Below are positions 52,335 through 64,000 of a stretch of 64,000 nt of DNA, one piece after another. This stretch comes from Atrichornis clamosus (lineage: Eukaryota > Chordata > Aves > Passeriformes > Menuridae). The stretch spans positions 62,001 through 126,000 of the forward strand of contig WBMZ01000217.1 of the NCBI GenBank assembly GCA_013400975.1, read 5' to 3'. Position 1 is the first letter of the stretch, and each line of letters starts with the position of its first letter. The notes below the pieces were generated by a model that was given only the letters and a program-made list of their open reading frames with translations, ran no database searches and was not told the DNA's origin. A program made the translations under genes and the position numbers.

Positions 52335-54199
52335 ATTTTTTCGCAGCTGATGCTGCATTAAGCTGCTTGATTATAAACAGCACAATTAGGGGGGGAAAAA
52401 ATTGAAATAGTTTTAGATGTGGATGAGTGCTTCTATTGCTAGCACCAAGGAGAATCAACTTTCATTTCTGTAAGAGGGTCTGGCACCTAGAAATCCTACA
52501 TATAAATAGAACATAAAATACATGGCTTGTCAAGTCCAAAAATCTTTCTTAAGGTGCTTAATCTTCATGAAAAAAAGATCATTTTTAAAAGGTGCATTCA
52601 AATACAAAAATTGAATTTATTATCCTACTATCTATTTTGAAGACTATTTTTGACACTCAGAGCACTTACTTCAATACTGTGTTTGTAACTCTAGAGCCTT
52701 AAATTTTATACATTTTTGCAATATCATAGAATTTCCTTCTGCACTAAAACTGCTGAAAATTTAAAAATGTGTAGCTTTACACCTTCAACTAAACCTCAAA
52801 AATTGGAGCATAAGCATTATAAAAATGCACACTGCACAGACACAAGCAGGCAGGATAATCACAAAATAAAAGTGTTGCTTCCTGATCACAAAATAACACA
52901 AAAGTCAAAGAATAAATGTTAAACATGGGTTTTGTAGTGGCAATGACAACATTCACTGCAGATTCATCACTCTCATATTGATTACCATTTTGATCTCATG
53001 AGTAGCCTCATGAATCCAATTAATTTTAATTAATTGTGGGGTAAAACGCATTCATGTGACTCACAGTGGCAGCATATTGCCCCCAAGGATGTGAGGCAAA
53101 ATATACAGAAGTCAGTGGAGAGATCACAGCAGACTTTAGTGGGCTGTGGCCTGGGTCACCAAAATCAGCCAGCTCCAGTCAACTTTGTAAAGATTATTTG
53201 TGTTTGCGGGAGCTGTAGACTCAGAACTAACCCCCACTTTGGATGAATATAAAATAAGACGTTACTGAAAAGCATGCCAAGGACACACACACAAAAAGAA
53301 AACCCTGGCAGAGGTTTGTCTTTGGCTCCCCAGTGTGTGAGGAGCCCTGCCAGGCTTCCCAGTGATACCTGCAGCACAATAAATGCGTTTGACTCCATCA
53401 GTGCCGTGTGACTCACAAACCCTCTCTTTTAACAGGTGTCCCCCGAACACCAAGGAGTCCTTTTGATGTTTATTGATAGTCGGTCCAGCTTCCAAATGAA
53501 AATAGGGTTGTTAGGATTAATAAGTTTACCCTGCCATAAATCCCCGGGTTATAGGTGAGAGAGTGAAATGGCAAACAAATACTGCAAGGGTCAAAAGCCC
53601 AAACACATCCATCACTTACCTCTGGATCCACGCTGTCAACATTTCGGAGTAGCAGTGACTGTGTTCCTGTTGTTAATATTTAGCACAAAAATGCTATTTC
53701 AGTTTTCCTACGGTGTAGCAAGAGTTCTGTGAGTATTCACCTTCAGAACTGGCACTCCAGGCATTCTTGGTTTCTTTAGTTTTGTTACTGTTTACCTTTT
53801 AAAAAACACGATGGCTTTCCAGAAGGAGATTATGTATTGCTCTGAGTCCAGGGACTTTTATTTTTCTGGGGAACAGAAACACCTACAAAGCCCTTCATTA
53901 AACAACTCGGAGGCTATCACATGGCAACACTACAGAAACTCTGGGGGCACTCACTCAAGAAAATGTGCACAATAGATTTCCTTGAAAGGAAAGTGATGCT
54001 GGGATCAGTGCTGGTTCCATTCAGATCTTTGTAAGCAGGCAACTAAAGGCTGGATCAGGCGTTTTATGAGGAAATTCATGAGTTACTATAACCCACTACA
54101 AATTCTATTTGGGAAAGTGTTCACATCCCAGAAAGGTACTTTTGGCAGAATTCTTCCGGGTCTCCTTCCCATTTGCCTCTGCACAACATTGTTCAAATC
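52335..54199. other. Unique AT-rich DNA, no gene seen
   Basis: Holds the homeodomain palindrome at 53.03 kb and a short (AC)n run near 53.285 kb. Nothing coding is evident. Confidence 0.6.
53027..53046. promoter_or_regulatory. Homeodomain-type palindrome
   Basis: CAATTAATT and its exact reverse complement are separated by TT, giving two TAATT homeodomain cores in mirrored orientation. AT-rich composition makes such words fairly common. Confidence 0.2.
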
Positions 54200-54352
54200 T
54201 TCATGTAAGCAACGTTTTACCCTGCTGTGTGAAGAAAAGTGATAGAGCAGAAAAGTGAAGCTTCTCTTTATCATTTTTCATGTAAGCAACGTTTTACCCT
54301 GCTGTGTGAAGAAAAGTGATAGAGCAGAAAAGTGAAGCTTCTCTTTATCATT
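54200..54352. repeat. Exact two-copy tandem duplication, 77-bp period
   Basis: The stretch beginning TTCATGTAAGCAACG at 54200 repeats from 54277. The two copies are identical over 76 bases and diverge only just outside. Perfect identity in noncoding DNA implies a recent event: replication slippage, a polymorphic minisatellite seed, or an assembly artefact. No coding sequence is involved that I can defend. Confidence 0.95.
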
Positions 54353-55025
54353 CTAGCATGGCTCTGTCACAGACAAATCTATATTTTACAGCCACATACT
54401 TAATAGTTAATGCATGTATCTTGTACTTAATGTATCTTGTTGTTTTGTAAATAAACAGGTCACAAAGCAATCCAAAAAACCTGAGCTGAGGGAAAGCAAC
54501 CAGTAATTTGCCCAGTCCTGGCTGTCAGCCCTCTATCCAGGTGCTTGGTGTGCCAGGTCTGAGCACCCCACAAAGATTAATGCAGCCTTTCAACACCTCT
54601 GCTCAGGAGTGGGCTCGTTTTCCAGCTGCAGAGGCAATCCAGGGAAAAGCAAATGGCTCACACTGAGTCAAGACAGCTTGTCTGGGGTGAAAATTGAGCA
54701 CAGCTCTCTGAGCCCCAGAGGTGGTGCCTTGGTGATTCTCTCTTGATGGACATTTCTCTCAGGCACATCCCTTTCCTCTGGTCAACAGGAAGGATTCTGC
54801 AACGTTCAAAAGACCAAATGAACAAACAAATTTAAAAATAAACAGCTGTAGCCCCAACCAGTAAGTTCTGAAGTAGGATTAGTACCACCACATATTAATG
54901 CATGGTTGTCATGTCTCTTCTTCTCAGTGCTGAGTGCTACCACTGTCAATTATATTGGCTGGTAAATCACAGTCTAAACCACCTTTTCTCTTCAGGAATG
55001 CCTTTCCCTTCTGCTACCCCCGTCA

Positions 55026-55393
55026 TATTTTCAAACTGATGCAGGAAACCATGAAGATTTACAATTAATTAATGACTCTAAAATAGTTACAGGTATATCT
55101 CATCTGTTGAGTGGTTTGTCATTCACGTTCTCTAAAAGTAAACAGTTTTAGCACCTTCTACAGGAGGTTCATTAATCATTAATTTTGTTAAAGATATCAA
55201 TTCTCCTTATCCAGTACCTGTTTCTATAAATGTTTATTTCATCTTATTTCATTCTGTTAGCGTTTTAGGAGCTAAAACTGTTTAGTGTTAGAGAATGTGA
55301 AGGACAAGCCACTCAGCAGATAAGATATACCTGTAACTATTTTAGAGTCATTAATAGTGAATCTTCAGGTTTTCCTGCATCAGTTTGAAAATA
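55026..55393. repeat. Long inverted repeat with ~130-bp arms and 110-bp spacer
   Basis: The left arm (55026-55156) and right arm (55267-55393) are reverse complements. By hand alignment they differ at about 12 positions plus one 4-bp gap, so roughly 90 percent identity. The longest exact stem is 33 bp, 55068-55100 against 55323-55355. The spacer is AT-rich and has no ORF. The outer ends read TATTTTCAAACTG and its complement, so the block can be drawn as flanked by TA on both sides. TA is also the target duplication of Tc1/mariner-type elements, which would suit a MITE-like hairpin element. I recognise no known family. An inverted duplication made by replication template switching is the main alternative. 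Transcribed, it would fold into a long RNA hairpin with some G:U pairs. Confidence 0.9.
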
Positions 55394-58300
55394 AGTACTC
55401 ATTTAATTCATCACTCTCAGAATAAGTTATCTAATTCTCAAGTCCCTCATTTCTTAGGAGATTATTGCTTTTTGAGAATACAGAACAAACCTGCCATTTT
55501 CTCTTACTCTCTTTAAGTCTAAATGATTTGATGTTCTCTTAGAAGCCTAAATTTGATGGACCTGAAATTTAATTTTAGAGTCCGTTTTGGCCTGGTGATG
55601 ACAGTTATGTTCACTGGGACCCACTGTACCACACCTTTTCGAAATAAAATTTTAGGTTTTTTAAGCAACACCAAGTTGTTTTTATGAAGTTCTAACAGCG
55701 CAAAATACAAAAATAACAAATTCTTCATTCTGCCTATCATTTTAAAGGAAAAGAAAGAGAATTTAATATGCCTTACTGCACTTATCATTGTGTCTTTTGA
55801 GTTTTTCAGATTATCCTGCTGAAAATATGATGCACTGGATTATAAATGTTGAAGGTATTTCAGATCAGAAATAAACAGACAGAAAAGAGAAACTAGAGAA
55901 TCTTTTGCTGATGAAGAGCATTCTAAGTATTTTAGGATTCTTATGTTGATAATTCCTGTCTCTCACATCAGCTCTTTGTCACATTTTTTTCCCTGTCCCT
56001 GGGCTTTTGTACCTTGAGAAATGCAAGCACAACTAGGAATGCAACTGCATGAAAATGCACAAAATTTAGATATTTTGGCTTAGCTTGGGCAACTCATTCA
56101 ATGCTTGTATAAAGCCTGAGTTCACAAATAAATTTATGGAGGGAACAGCTTTATTATTCCATCTCACCTTAAGCTCAAAACCTGATACTGCATGGCAGCA
56201 AGATGAAGACAAGAATTTAGAAGACTTTTAAAAAATAAAAGAAAGGAATGGGCCTGCCAGTGTCTCTCTTTCCCCCTTTGCAATTTGCGGCAAAAACACA
56301 CAGGATCCCTTTCACAAACAGAAGTTCATGAAGCCCTGAGGTAAATAAGGATCTGTGCCTTATCAGATGAGTATATTTTGCTGTTTCTATTAGAAAGCCG
56401 TTCCATTACATTCATCTTCCCATTGCAACACATTGTCTTTTAATTTCCAGTTAAATTTTAATTATGGGCCATGTGCATTAATTTCTGTTATCACATTTTT
56501 TGGACTAGCAACTTTTCCTGGAGAGACAACCCCAGCTTCTAGTCCCACCAAATCCTGCCTTGGACTCAAAATATCTGTGTTGTTGAAAGTTTTATTGAAA
56601 CTGGAAAAATATTTCAGAAAAAGAAAAAAAAGTTGTGGTTCTGATGAAGTGGCACTTTCCAACACACATATAAACCATTTCAACAAATAATTCCCGACCA
56701 CATTTATTACATAAGTGAATTTTTAAAGGTACCTCAGAGAATAAGTTAAATAGAGTCCAGTGACGTTTTCTGAGAGACCTCCCAGCTTCCTGATTTCCCT
56801 GTGGCTGTATTCCTAAGCAGGATGCAGCATTTTATGGGCTATGGTGTGCTGGGCAACCGAAAGGATTTTTGATTGCCCTGTTATTTTTAGCCAGTCCTTA
56901 TGAGCAAGTTCAAACACCGCTGCCATATTTTGATTGAAGCAGACTCAGCTCTCAAAGGGTCAGGGAAACACTGGCACCAGGACTGACAAATCCATGCACC
57001 AGGAAAAGGAAGATTAGCTATGCAAGGAAAAGTTCCTATGTCTTCAAAGGCTGAGGATTATCTCCTCTTTGCTAAAGGTCAGCTGCTTCACAACCTGCTT
57101 GCATCGAGCTGCAAGTGTAGCTCAAGTGCACCCCAAGAGCAAACAGAAGGACAAACTCAGTGTGAACGCTCCACTGGGACATCAAGAAACTTTCAACTAA
57201 ACATTTACAAAGTTCCTATCCAGTAATTGCCTTTAAAAAGATTACACCGTGATCAGGGAACGTCAAATTGGGGAGGAAGTTTGTTTTTGCAAGCTGTTGA
57301 ATGTTGATAGGGTGTTTTTCTTTAAATCATAAATCTGCTGACTTTTGTGGAAGCTTTTGGAAACTATGAAACATGCAATTGTTTCAGTGAGGGGTTTGCT
57401 GAAAAATGTCTGATGGTTATCTTTAAATTATTAGTTTAACTAAATGAGAGAAGTTGAATAGCTGTAGTTGGATGGGTATTTTGCAGGGAAATACCTGGTT
57501 GTGTCTGCATTACCCATCTACAGTTTGCAGCTCTCCTCGAAGCCCAACAAAACCAGCTTCTCTGGGCATCATTGGCAAACAGCAAGGGATTTAAATGCAG
57601 TAAAAGAAACATACTGTGAGGAATCTCTGCAAGTACAGAGTTAAAATAAACCCCTTGTCTGGTCCAAACCCCATGCAGTGAATGATAGCTTTGGCTTATC
57701 ACTAGACAAGCAATTTAGTGCTTCTCTCTGACTCCCAACATCCCTTAAATGGTGACTGCAAGACCCCAAGTACCTTGAGCTTTTCATTACTTAATGGCAG
57801 TCTTATGTAAAGGAAAAGTGAATTCAGACTTGGGGACAAAGGGACAGAGGATCTCAAGGGCATGCATGACTTTTTTTTCCCCTGCATATCACAGGATTTC
57901 TCTTCAGTATTACTGTTGGGATCAATTTTTTCCTCCTGAGGGATAAAATTCACCTCATCAGAAAGAGTCAGTAGATGAAAACAATACAGCCTCCCAAATC
58001 CACGTTAGTCCAAAGGGTTAAATTTTATCTTCACCTTCAATTATTCCTATTATCAATTAAGCCAAAGAAATAACAATCACTAACCTACCCTTATCTGGCA
58101 TTAGCACGTACCCAGCTTCATGTGCTTTTTAAGCATGAGCTCTGGCTCACAGCTGCTGTGGAACAGGCAGGCTGCATTGATGCTCCTTTTACTGACACGG
58201 GAGCTAAAGCAAAAGGGAAATGGTGCACCCGCTGATAATCCCCCCAAACTCCAAAGAAACATTATCAGAGATCTCAGAAGGGGAGGAACAGTGAAGGTAA

Positions 58301-61300
58301 GACCGTGGGTTTTAATAAACCTCCCTGGAAGCATGTGAAGGACTTTGAGATAAGCAGAGAAAAAGACATGTCATAAAGAATTATTTCTTTTCTGTTTGGT
58401 TTGGTTTTTTTTTCCCGGAGAACAGACAGGTCGGGAAATCACATTTTTGTTCTATTCAGAAAAAAGAAAAAAATCCTATTGGTTCCGATTGAAGGAAATT
58501 AGTAGAACCTTGATTTTTGTGTCAGAATGGTCCCTTTTTTATGCAGATGAAAATGATGCTTCTGCGTGCTGTAAATTCACGCTAAACTCATTAGGCTGAG
58601 CGTGCCAAGGGCAGTTCCCGCAGGGAGCAGCAGGCAAGGGCCTCCTAACTATCATCCTGTCTGATCAATTTGGAGCCTCCAGCCCAACCACAGCAGGGTC
58701 ATGTGAGGAGGCTGCCAGCATCAGCCCGGGACAGGAACTGAGTGGGTGCCTCGGGATCTGCAGTGACAGGATTGTGCCTGCTTGGTTGTCACACCTCCAG
58801 CACTCAGTTACATCAAAACAGGGCTGGAAAAGACCCTGCTCAAGACAAATAATTTGCTGTTTCTCAGACAACTCTTACTGTCATCAGCCGTACACCGAAA
58901 TAAATAATTATTTCTAGTATCTACTAATGCTTTTCCCAAATGACTTTTTATGAACTTTGGTATAAACTCTATTATTTTCAGTGTAGATCAGCAATAAAGT
59001 CAAACTAAATGCATATTCAATTAATAATTTTATGATGTGACCAAAACAATAAATTGAAATTAGTCAAAGTAGTTCCTGTGAAGTGACCTGAACCTTGGTC
59101 CAGGATTTATGACTTCTATAAATTGGCAGTGGTAGGAGCCAGCTGAAAAACATGAAACAATTGAGTGCTTTTGTTAAAAAACATTTAACACTTTATTTTT
59201 CATTTCAATTAAACAATCACAGCTATAAATTTTCTGCAGGAGGCATTATTTCCCACACAGTCCAGAAATTACCTCTGGGACTTCATTTTGCTCCAGACAA
59301 AGAATGAATTCTTTTGCAGTGTATGTGAATATCTGTGTGTGCGAGTGCTGTTTATAATGCAATAGATTGTTTGGCCTCCTGCAGTTTACAAATAATAGAA
59401 GGAAGTTCTCTTTGCTTCACTACAATCTTTCTGTAGTAGAGAAATAAACCTATTTACAATTTGAAATAGGGGCCAGCACTTCATTAACTCCTTGTCTCAG
59501 GCCAGGTCCAGGAGTATTGGTGAAGGTGAAAAAATGGTGTCATGTCTTGTAAGTGTTTTAATGATGAAACAAAATGTTTCTAAATGGTAAAGAGATGATG
59601 TCTGAGACAATGGCTTTATTCAATAAGTGTATTTCAGTATTGGTGCTACAGGCGTAAGATGTAAACCCTCCTAAGGAAATAAACAGCCAATTGCTCAGTT
59701 TTTATTGCCTCTCTCTCACTGCCACCTATGGCAAAGTAAAAGAGGGTTTTATTGTGCTAAACCCAGGGACTGGGTCACAGGGTTCAGTTTCTGGCTCTGT
59801 CACAGGGTTAATCGGTGACTTCAGTGTGTTTGTTATAACTCCATTAGTAAAATCATTCCTACCCTTCTTTCCCTCTTTTGTTTAGATTGCCAGCTCTGCC
59901 CAGCAGAGTGTCCCAGAGAAATGACCTCTGTTAACCCACCTAGAATTTCTTTTAGAAGCTGGGAGGAGTGGGAAAGGACAGGACACACAGTCAGGGTGAA
60001 ACTCCTGGTAAACACAGACAATTTTTCCTAAATTTTCTTTCTCACCAGTCAGAACACAGAAAAATCATGCAAAAACCTGTCCAAATGCTGCTAAGGATAA
60101 AACAATAATGGTAATTAAAAATATATCAGTTTCCTAGGAAGAAATTAATAAAACTAACATGCCAATTCTAATAAATTTTCAACAGCAAAAAATGTTGAAA
60201 TGAAAAATTAGTTTTTTATGGCTTGGTATTCCTATTTGGCTTTCCTAAAGAAAGCACGTAGTTCAAACTCTGCAATTTTGATCACTTTTTTGCCACCACT
60301 CTTTTAAATAATATTACATTACATACAATACTATGTTTAATAAATGAATCACAATGAAATGTGAAAATTTGCAGACTCTCTGTCATTTGGGAAATTTCTA
60401 CAATTTTGCATTTCCCACCAGAAACTCTGTTTACTGACCAAGATTTTAGCCTAACCTTTTGGTCTATGGGGACAAAACAATGGGAAACTCCAGAAAGTGA
60501 TAATGGATGGACTGAAAAGTGAGAGAAGATTAACAAAGAAATCCAGGGAAAGATCACAAACAAATCCTGCAATATGAACATATTGAGGCATATGCAAATT
60601 GCCCGGATAATAATTGTCACTAATTCTTTCTGTTAAAGGCCTGGATATTTGGGAATAGTGCAAGAATACCCCTCAGTGTGAAGGTTCTTGGTAGAGAGCA
60701 CAAACCCTGTGTAGAGTGAAGACAACAGCTCTCAAACCCTGCTAATTGTACATTAGCATTACCCTTTTTTCACATTGTTGTGACCACTGTGTTATCACCT
60801 ACCCACGTCAGATAAAAGCTTTCCCAGGACTTTGCTGCAACAAGGAATTACAGAAATGGTGAAGGCACAGTCGTAAATCCAGGGAACAACACTATACTCC
60901 TTTCCTAGCAGCTGTCAGAACCAACCCTTGAAGCAGATGAAATGTAAACTGCAGCTCTGTCACAGATACTTTTGAGATGTGATGTCCTGGCCAAAGAAGG
61001 ATACAAATTTGTTTATCTTAAGAAAGAGACAAGAACACTGACCTTGAAGATCAGATCAAGTATCAAGTGGCCTAAAATAACAAACAAAATATATGTCACA
61101 TCTCCAAGATTCATTCCTCAAGTTTACACATGAAATTCATAAGCAATTCTGCAGAGGCTGATCCTGAGAAATGCTATTGAGGACGAGATGCCAAGAAACT
61201 GCCAGTGGAATTTTGGATGCTCAGCACCTTCCAGGATCACTCTGATGGGAAAAAAACCCCAGAATGCCTCATTAGATTAAAATCAAAGGGCTTAATACTG

Positions 61301-61349
61301 ATGTCAGGATGCTGCTCTTTCTTGATTTTAATGGACTTATTTCTGGAGC
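55394..61349. other. Unique AT-rich DNA, no gene seen
   Basis: Frames up to 112 codons on either strand, none recognised. At 59.23-59.38 kb the word CTGCAGGAGGC and its reverse complement bracket about 130 bp, too short a match to interpret. A GTAAG donor-like word lies at 58.3 kb without a partner. Confidence 0.55.
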
Positions 61350-62497
61350 AAGAGAGACTGACCCTCAGTTGAGGAGGACGACGACATTAGGAAGCATTTA
61401 AACAAACTGGGCACACACAGATCCATGGGATCTGATGGGATGCAGCCATGAGAGCTGAGGAAGCTGGCTGATGTCTTTGCTTGATTATCTTGGAAAGGTT
61501 TTGGCAGTTGGAAGACTTTCCTGAGGAATGGAAGAAATCAAATATCATCTCTATCTTCCAAAAGAACCAGAAGGAGGATCCAAGGAACTACAAGCTGGTC
61601 GGCCTCATCTCCATCCCTGTGAAGCTGGTGAAGCAAATAATCCTGGAACCCCTTCTCAGACACATGAAGGGCAGAAAGGTTATCAGGAACTCTCAGGATG
61701 AATTTCCAAAGGATACATCATCATGTATCCTGACCAAGCTGTAAGCCTGACCAAGCTGATGGCTTGACTGGCCTGGTGGATGACAGGAGAGCCATGGATG
61801 GTGTTTCCCTGACTTTAGCAAGGATTTTGGCGCTCTCTCACAGAACATACCCCTGGATAAACAGTTTAAGTGCAGGTTAGGTGAGTAACAAGCAGGAGGA
61901 TTGAAAACAGGCTAAATGACTGAGCCCAGAAAAGTGTCCTCAGGCACAGAAAGTCCACCTGGAAGCCAATATCTCGTGGTGTATCTCAGGGGCTGATACC
62001 ATGTCCTTATCATTTTTCCTTAATGTGCAGGAAAGTGGGGCAGAGTGCATCTGCAGTGAGTGCACAGATTACATTAGAGGAGTGAGCTATACACAAGATG
62101 TTTTCATTGGTGTTCAGTGGGGTCTGGACAGACTGGAGGCCAACAGGAATCTCATTAAGGTCAACCCAGGAAAGTGCCACGTCCTGCCTCTGGGGAGGAA
62201 TAAGCCCAGGCACCAGCACGCGGGGTGAAGACTAAGCCAGAATGGTTCTCAGTAGCACCCAGGAGGAGGACAAGAGGCAATGGGCACAAACTCAAACACA
62301 TTAAATTCCATCTTAGGATAACACTTTACTGTGAGGGTGATCAAACGCTGGAATATGTTGGCCAGAGTGGCTGTGGGGTCAGGTCTCCATCCTTGGAGAT
62401 ATTGAAAATCTGACTGGGAATTGTCCTGGGCAGCCTGCTCTAGGTGACCCTGCTTGGTCTTTTCTAACTTTACTGAGTCTGTGGTTCTATAATCTGG
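61350..62497 (+). mobile_element. CR1 LINE fossil, 5'-truncated, internally deleted, with RT-ORF remnants
   Basis: This is the longest mobile-element relic in the window. The plus strand translates in pieces to the CR1 ORF2 reverse transcriptase. A block at 61517-61619 reads FPEEWKK, then KEDPRNY and LISIP, as in the fingers region. A palm motif A remnant (DFSKDFG) lies at 61811-61831. LDRLE..RNLIKVN and GKCHVLPLGRN lie at 62124-62201. TRGNGHKLKH and SPSLEI from the ORF's C-terminal end lie at 62270-62401. The blocks sit in different frames with stops between them. The catalytic motif C position (FADD in active copies) reads CTDY at 62061-62072, so the enzyme is dead. The sequence jumps from the LGRN block to the TRGNGHKLKH block within about 70 bp, so a large ORF2 segment is missing. 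The 3' end is close to the family's terminal TTCTATA-type repeats near 62495. The 5' limit is uncertain by about 100 bp. Family identity is from memory of CR1, not a search. Confidence 0.9.
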
Positions 62498-64000
62498 GAT
62501 TAGTTTGAAAGCAAAATCCAGCCTCAAACAAACAAAAAACCAAACAATCAACATCAAACCCCCAGATGATAGAGGAGAGGAATAAAATCCATGACAATAC
62601 TTTTTGCTTCTAAATTGTCTGCTAGAGCCAGATAAGTAATGTCTATTTTCTGAAATATTTGCCTGTTGTTTTTATTTACTTATATATTTATTTTTATATT
62701 TCTTTATTCCAGCCAGCTTGGAGATCCTGCCATACCCAGCTTCTAAGTAAAATCACGCATCTGCATCTCATTAGTGCAAATTTTAATCTCAAGTTTAAAT
62801 GCTAATGGAAAACAAATTTTAAATCTTGCTTCCACAAGCAGTTTCTCTAGAAACATAGGACCAGAATTAAGTTTGCATAGTCAGGGATATAAAAGTCTTA
62901 GAGATTGTGATCAGTCATAAACCATAAACACAGCTTGAATTCCAGAGCTTTAAGATTAAAACAGCTGACACGGAGAAAATAGAATTCATCCAAAGTAGAG
63001 GTGGCTTTCAAAGCCTTTAGGAAAAAACTCCATAGGAGTTGCTTTTGTATGTTACTTACACTTTCTAAATCTGCAGATGCTTTAACAAATATTAATCAAT
63101 TAATTACTAACTCACATTATTCAGTCTGCTGCCATACTAAGCACAAAGTATTCTTTTGCATATTATTGTAGATTTTTCATACCTACAAAAGTGAAGTGAC
63201 AGCTGCACACAAAACAATGGCAAATCTGCACTAGCAACAGCTGATGTCCAGTCTAGCAGGTCACATCTTTTTCTTTCGAACTTCAGGAATAAATCAGTGT
63301 TATGATCACTGCATAATAAAGACAGGATTGTAATATCTGTACCTGCGCTGTTCTCAACTTCTGAACGATAACCAAAGTTCAAAGACCTCTCCAAACATTA
63401 ACATTCACTACCAGGTGTACCGTGAGTTAGGTAAAATTTATCCCCATAAAAAGAAAATTCATATTTTCAAGATTTATGAGGCACTTACAGTCATAAGGGT
63501 TGTGCTAAGCCACTGCACAGGCGTGTGTTTGACCCTTGGTCTCCTCGAGGTCGTGTGTTTTAATTCGGAATTCTCAGGTCAGTTAAAGGCCTTATCTCCT
63601 TCGAAATCCATGGCAATATAAAAAGAGCTACAGGTATTTTTTTTAACTTGGAGAAAAATCATATTTTGTCCTGTGGCAGAAAAAAATGAAAGAGGTATAA
63701 ATGATGCTTTTTTTCTGTTGGAGGCATGAAAATCAATAGCATGAGAGAGGCAAATGAAAAGGAATGGTGCATGGCAAGCCTTTGAGACTTTTAGATCGAG
63801 TGCAAGCTCTGTGTCAGTCATTCCACAGCCTCTGTTTTGAGGGAAATCAAAACCTTGCTCTGTGTTGCACATCAGCTTCACATTTCACAGACTATAATGC
63901 TACACTGTAAAGATTCAGCACACAGGAAAAGAGGAGTCTCAATGAGAGAAGGGAACAGGTTTCAAGGATTTCACCAGTGTTATGTTGATTTGATTCACAC
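62498..64000. other. Unique DNA after the CR1 fossil, no gene seen
   Basis: An A+C-rich stretch at about 62.52-62.57 kb is followed by an AT-rich low-complexity block at 62.66-62.71 kb. Short frames at 63137-63881 match nothing I know. Confidence 0.6.

Noticed and set aside
58120..58338. Open frame ending in a GTAAG donor-like word
   Set aside because: The donor is followed by ACC rather than a full consensus, no acceptor is convincing upstream, and the translation is unrecognised.
1..64000. Search for CRISPR arrays, toxin-antitoxin pairs, phage or operon structure
   Set aside because: No spaced direct repeats, no tightly packed ORFs and no ribosome-binding-site context. The CR1 elements identify vertebrate nuclear DNA.

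Overview
This window looks like noncoding nuclear DNA from a bird. The strongest evidence is at least four, probably five, fossil copies of the CR1 LINE (chicken repeat 1), the dominant avian retrotransposon. They carry recognisable 3' ends and, in two copies, remnants of the reverse-transcriptase ORF. The background also fits: AT-rich, CpG-poor, few repeats, short A/T and A+C-rich low-complexity tracts, no operon-like packing, and no ORF above about 150 codons. A songbird is plausible from CR1 style and repeat density, but species, chromosome and neighbouring genes cannot be read from the sequence.

Layout. 1-10.4 kb: unique AT-rich DNA with a GC-richer patch near 2.2-2.6 kb. 10.4-10.8 kb: a CR1 3' stub and a short perfect hairpin. 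10.8-18.7 kb: unique DNA with a small CpG-richer patch at 13.2 kb and a homeodomain-type word duplication at 16.24 kb. 18.75-26.5 kb: three CR1 pieces in minus orientation, plus a promoter-like stretch at 24.58-24.89 kb (E-box, MEF2/TATA-like box, splice-donor consensus). 21.9-36 kb: recurrent A+C-rich low-complexity tracts, mostly on the plus strand, and a CpG-richer patch at 34.35 kb with a palindromic CRE. 36.7-40.0 kb: an AT-rich stretch with no ORF of 60 codons or more. 40-54 kb: unique DNA with small CpG-richer patches at 42.1 and 52.1 kb, the latter the most CpG-dense I found. 54.2 kb: an exact 77-bp tandem duplication. 55.03-55.39 kb: a long inverted repeat with arms of about 130 bp, the most unusual structure here. 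61.35-62.5 kb: the longest CR1 fossil, plus strand, with an internally deleted and mutated RT region.

Function. I found no protein-coding gene I can defend, no tRNA, rRNA or other structured RNA gene I recognise, no CRISPR array and no prokaryotic or phage system. If anything acts here it is probably cis-regulatory DNA or noncoding-transcript exons inside a large intron or intergenic region. Regulatory and exon calls are motif-level only and carry low confidence.
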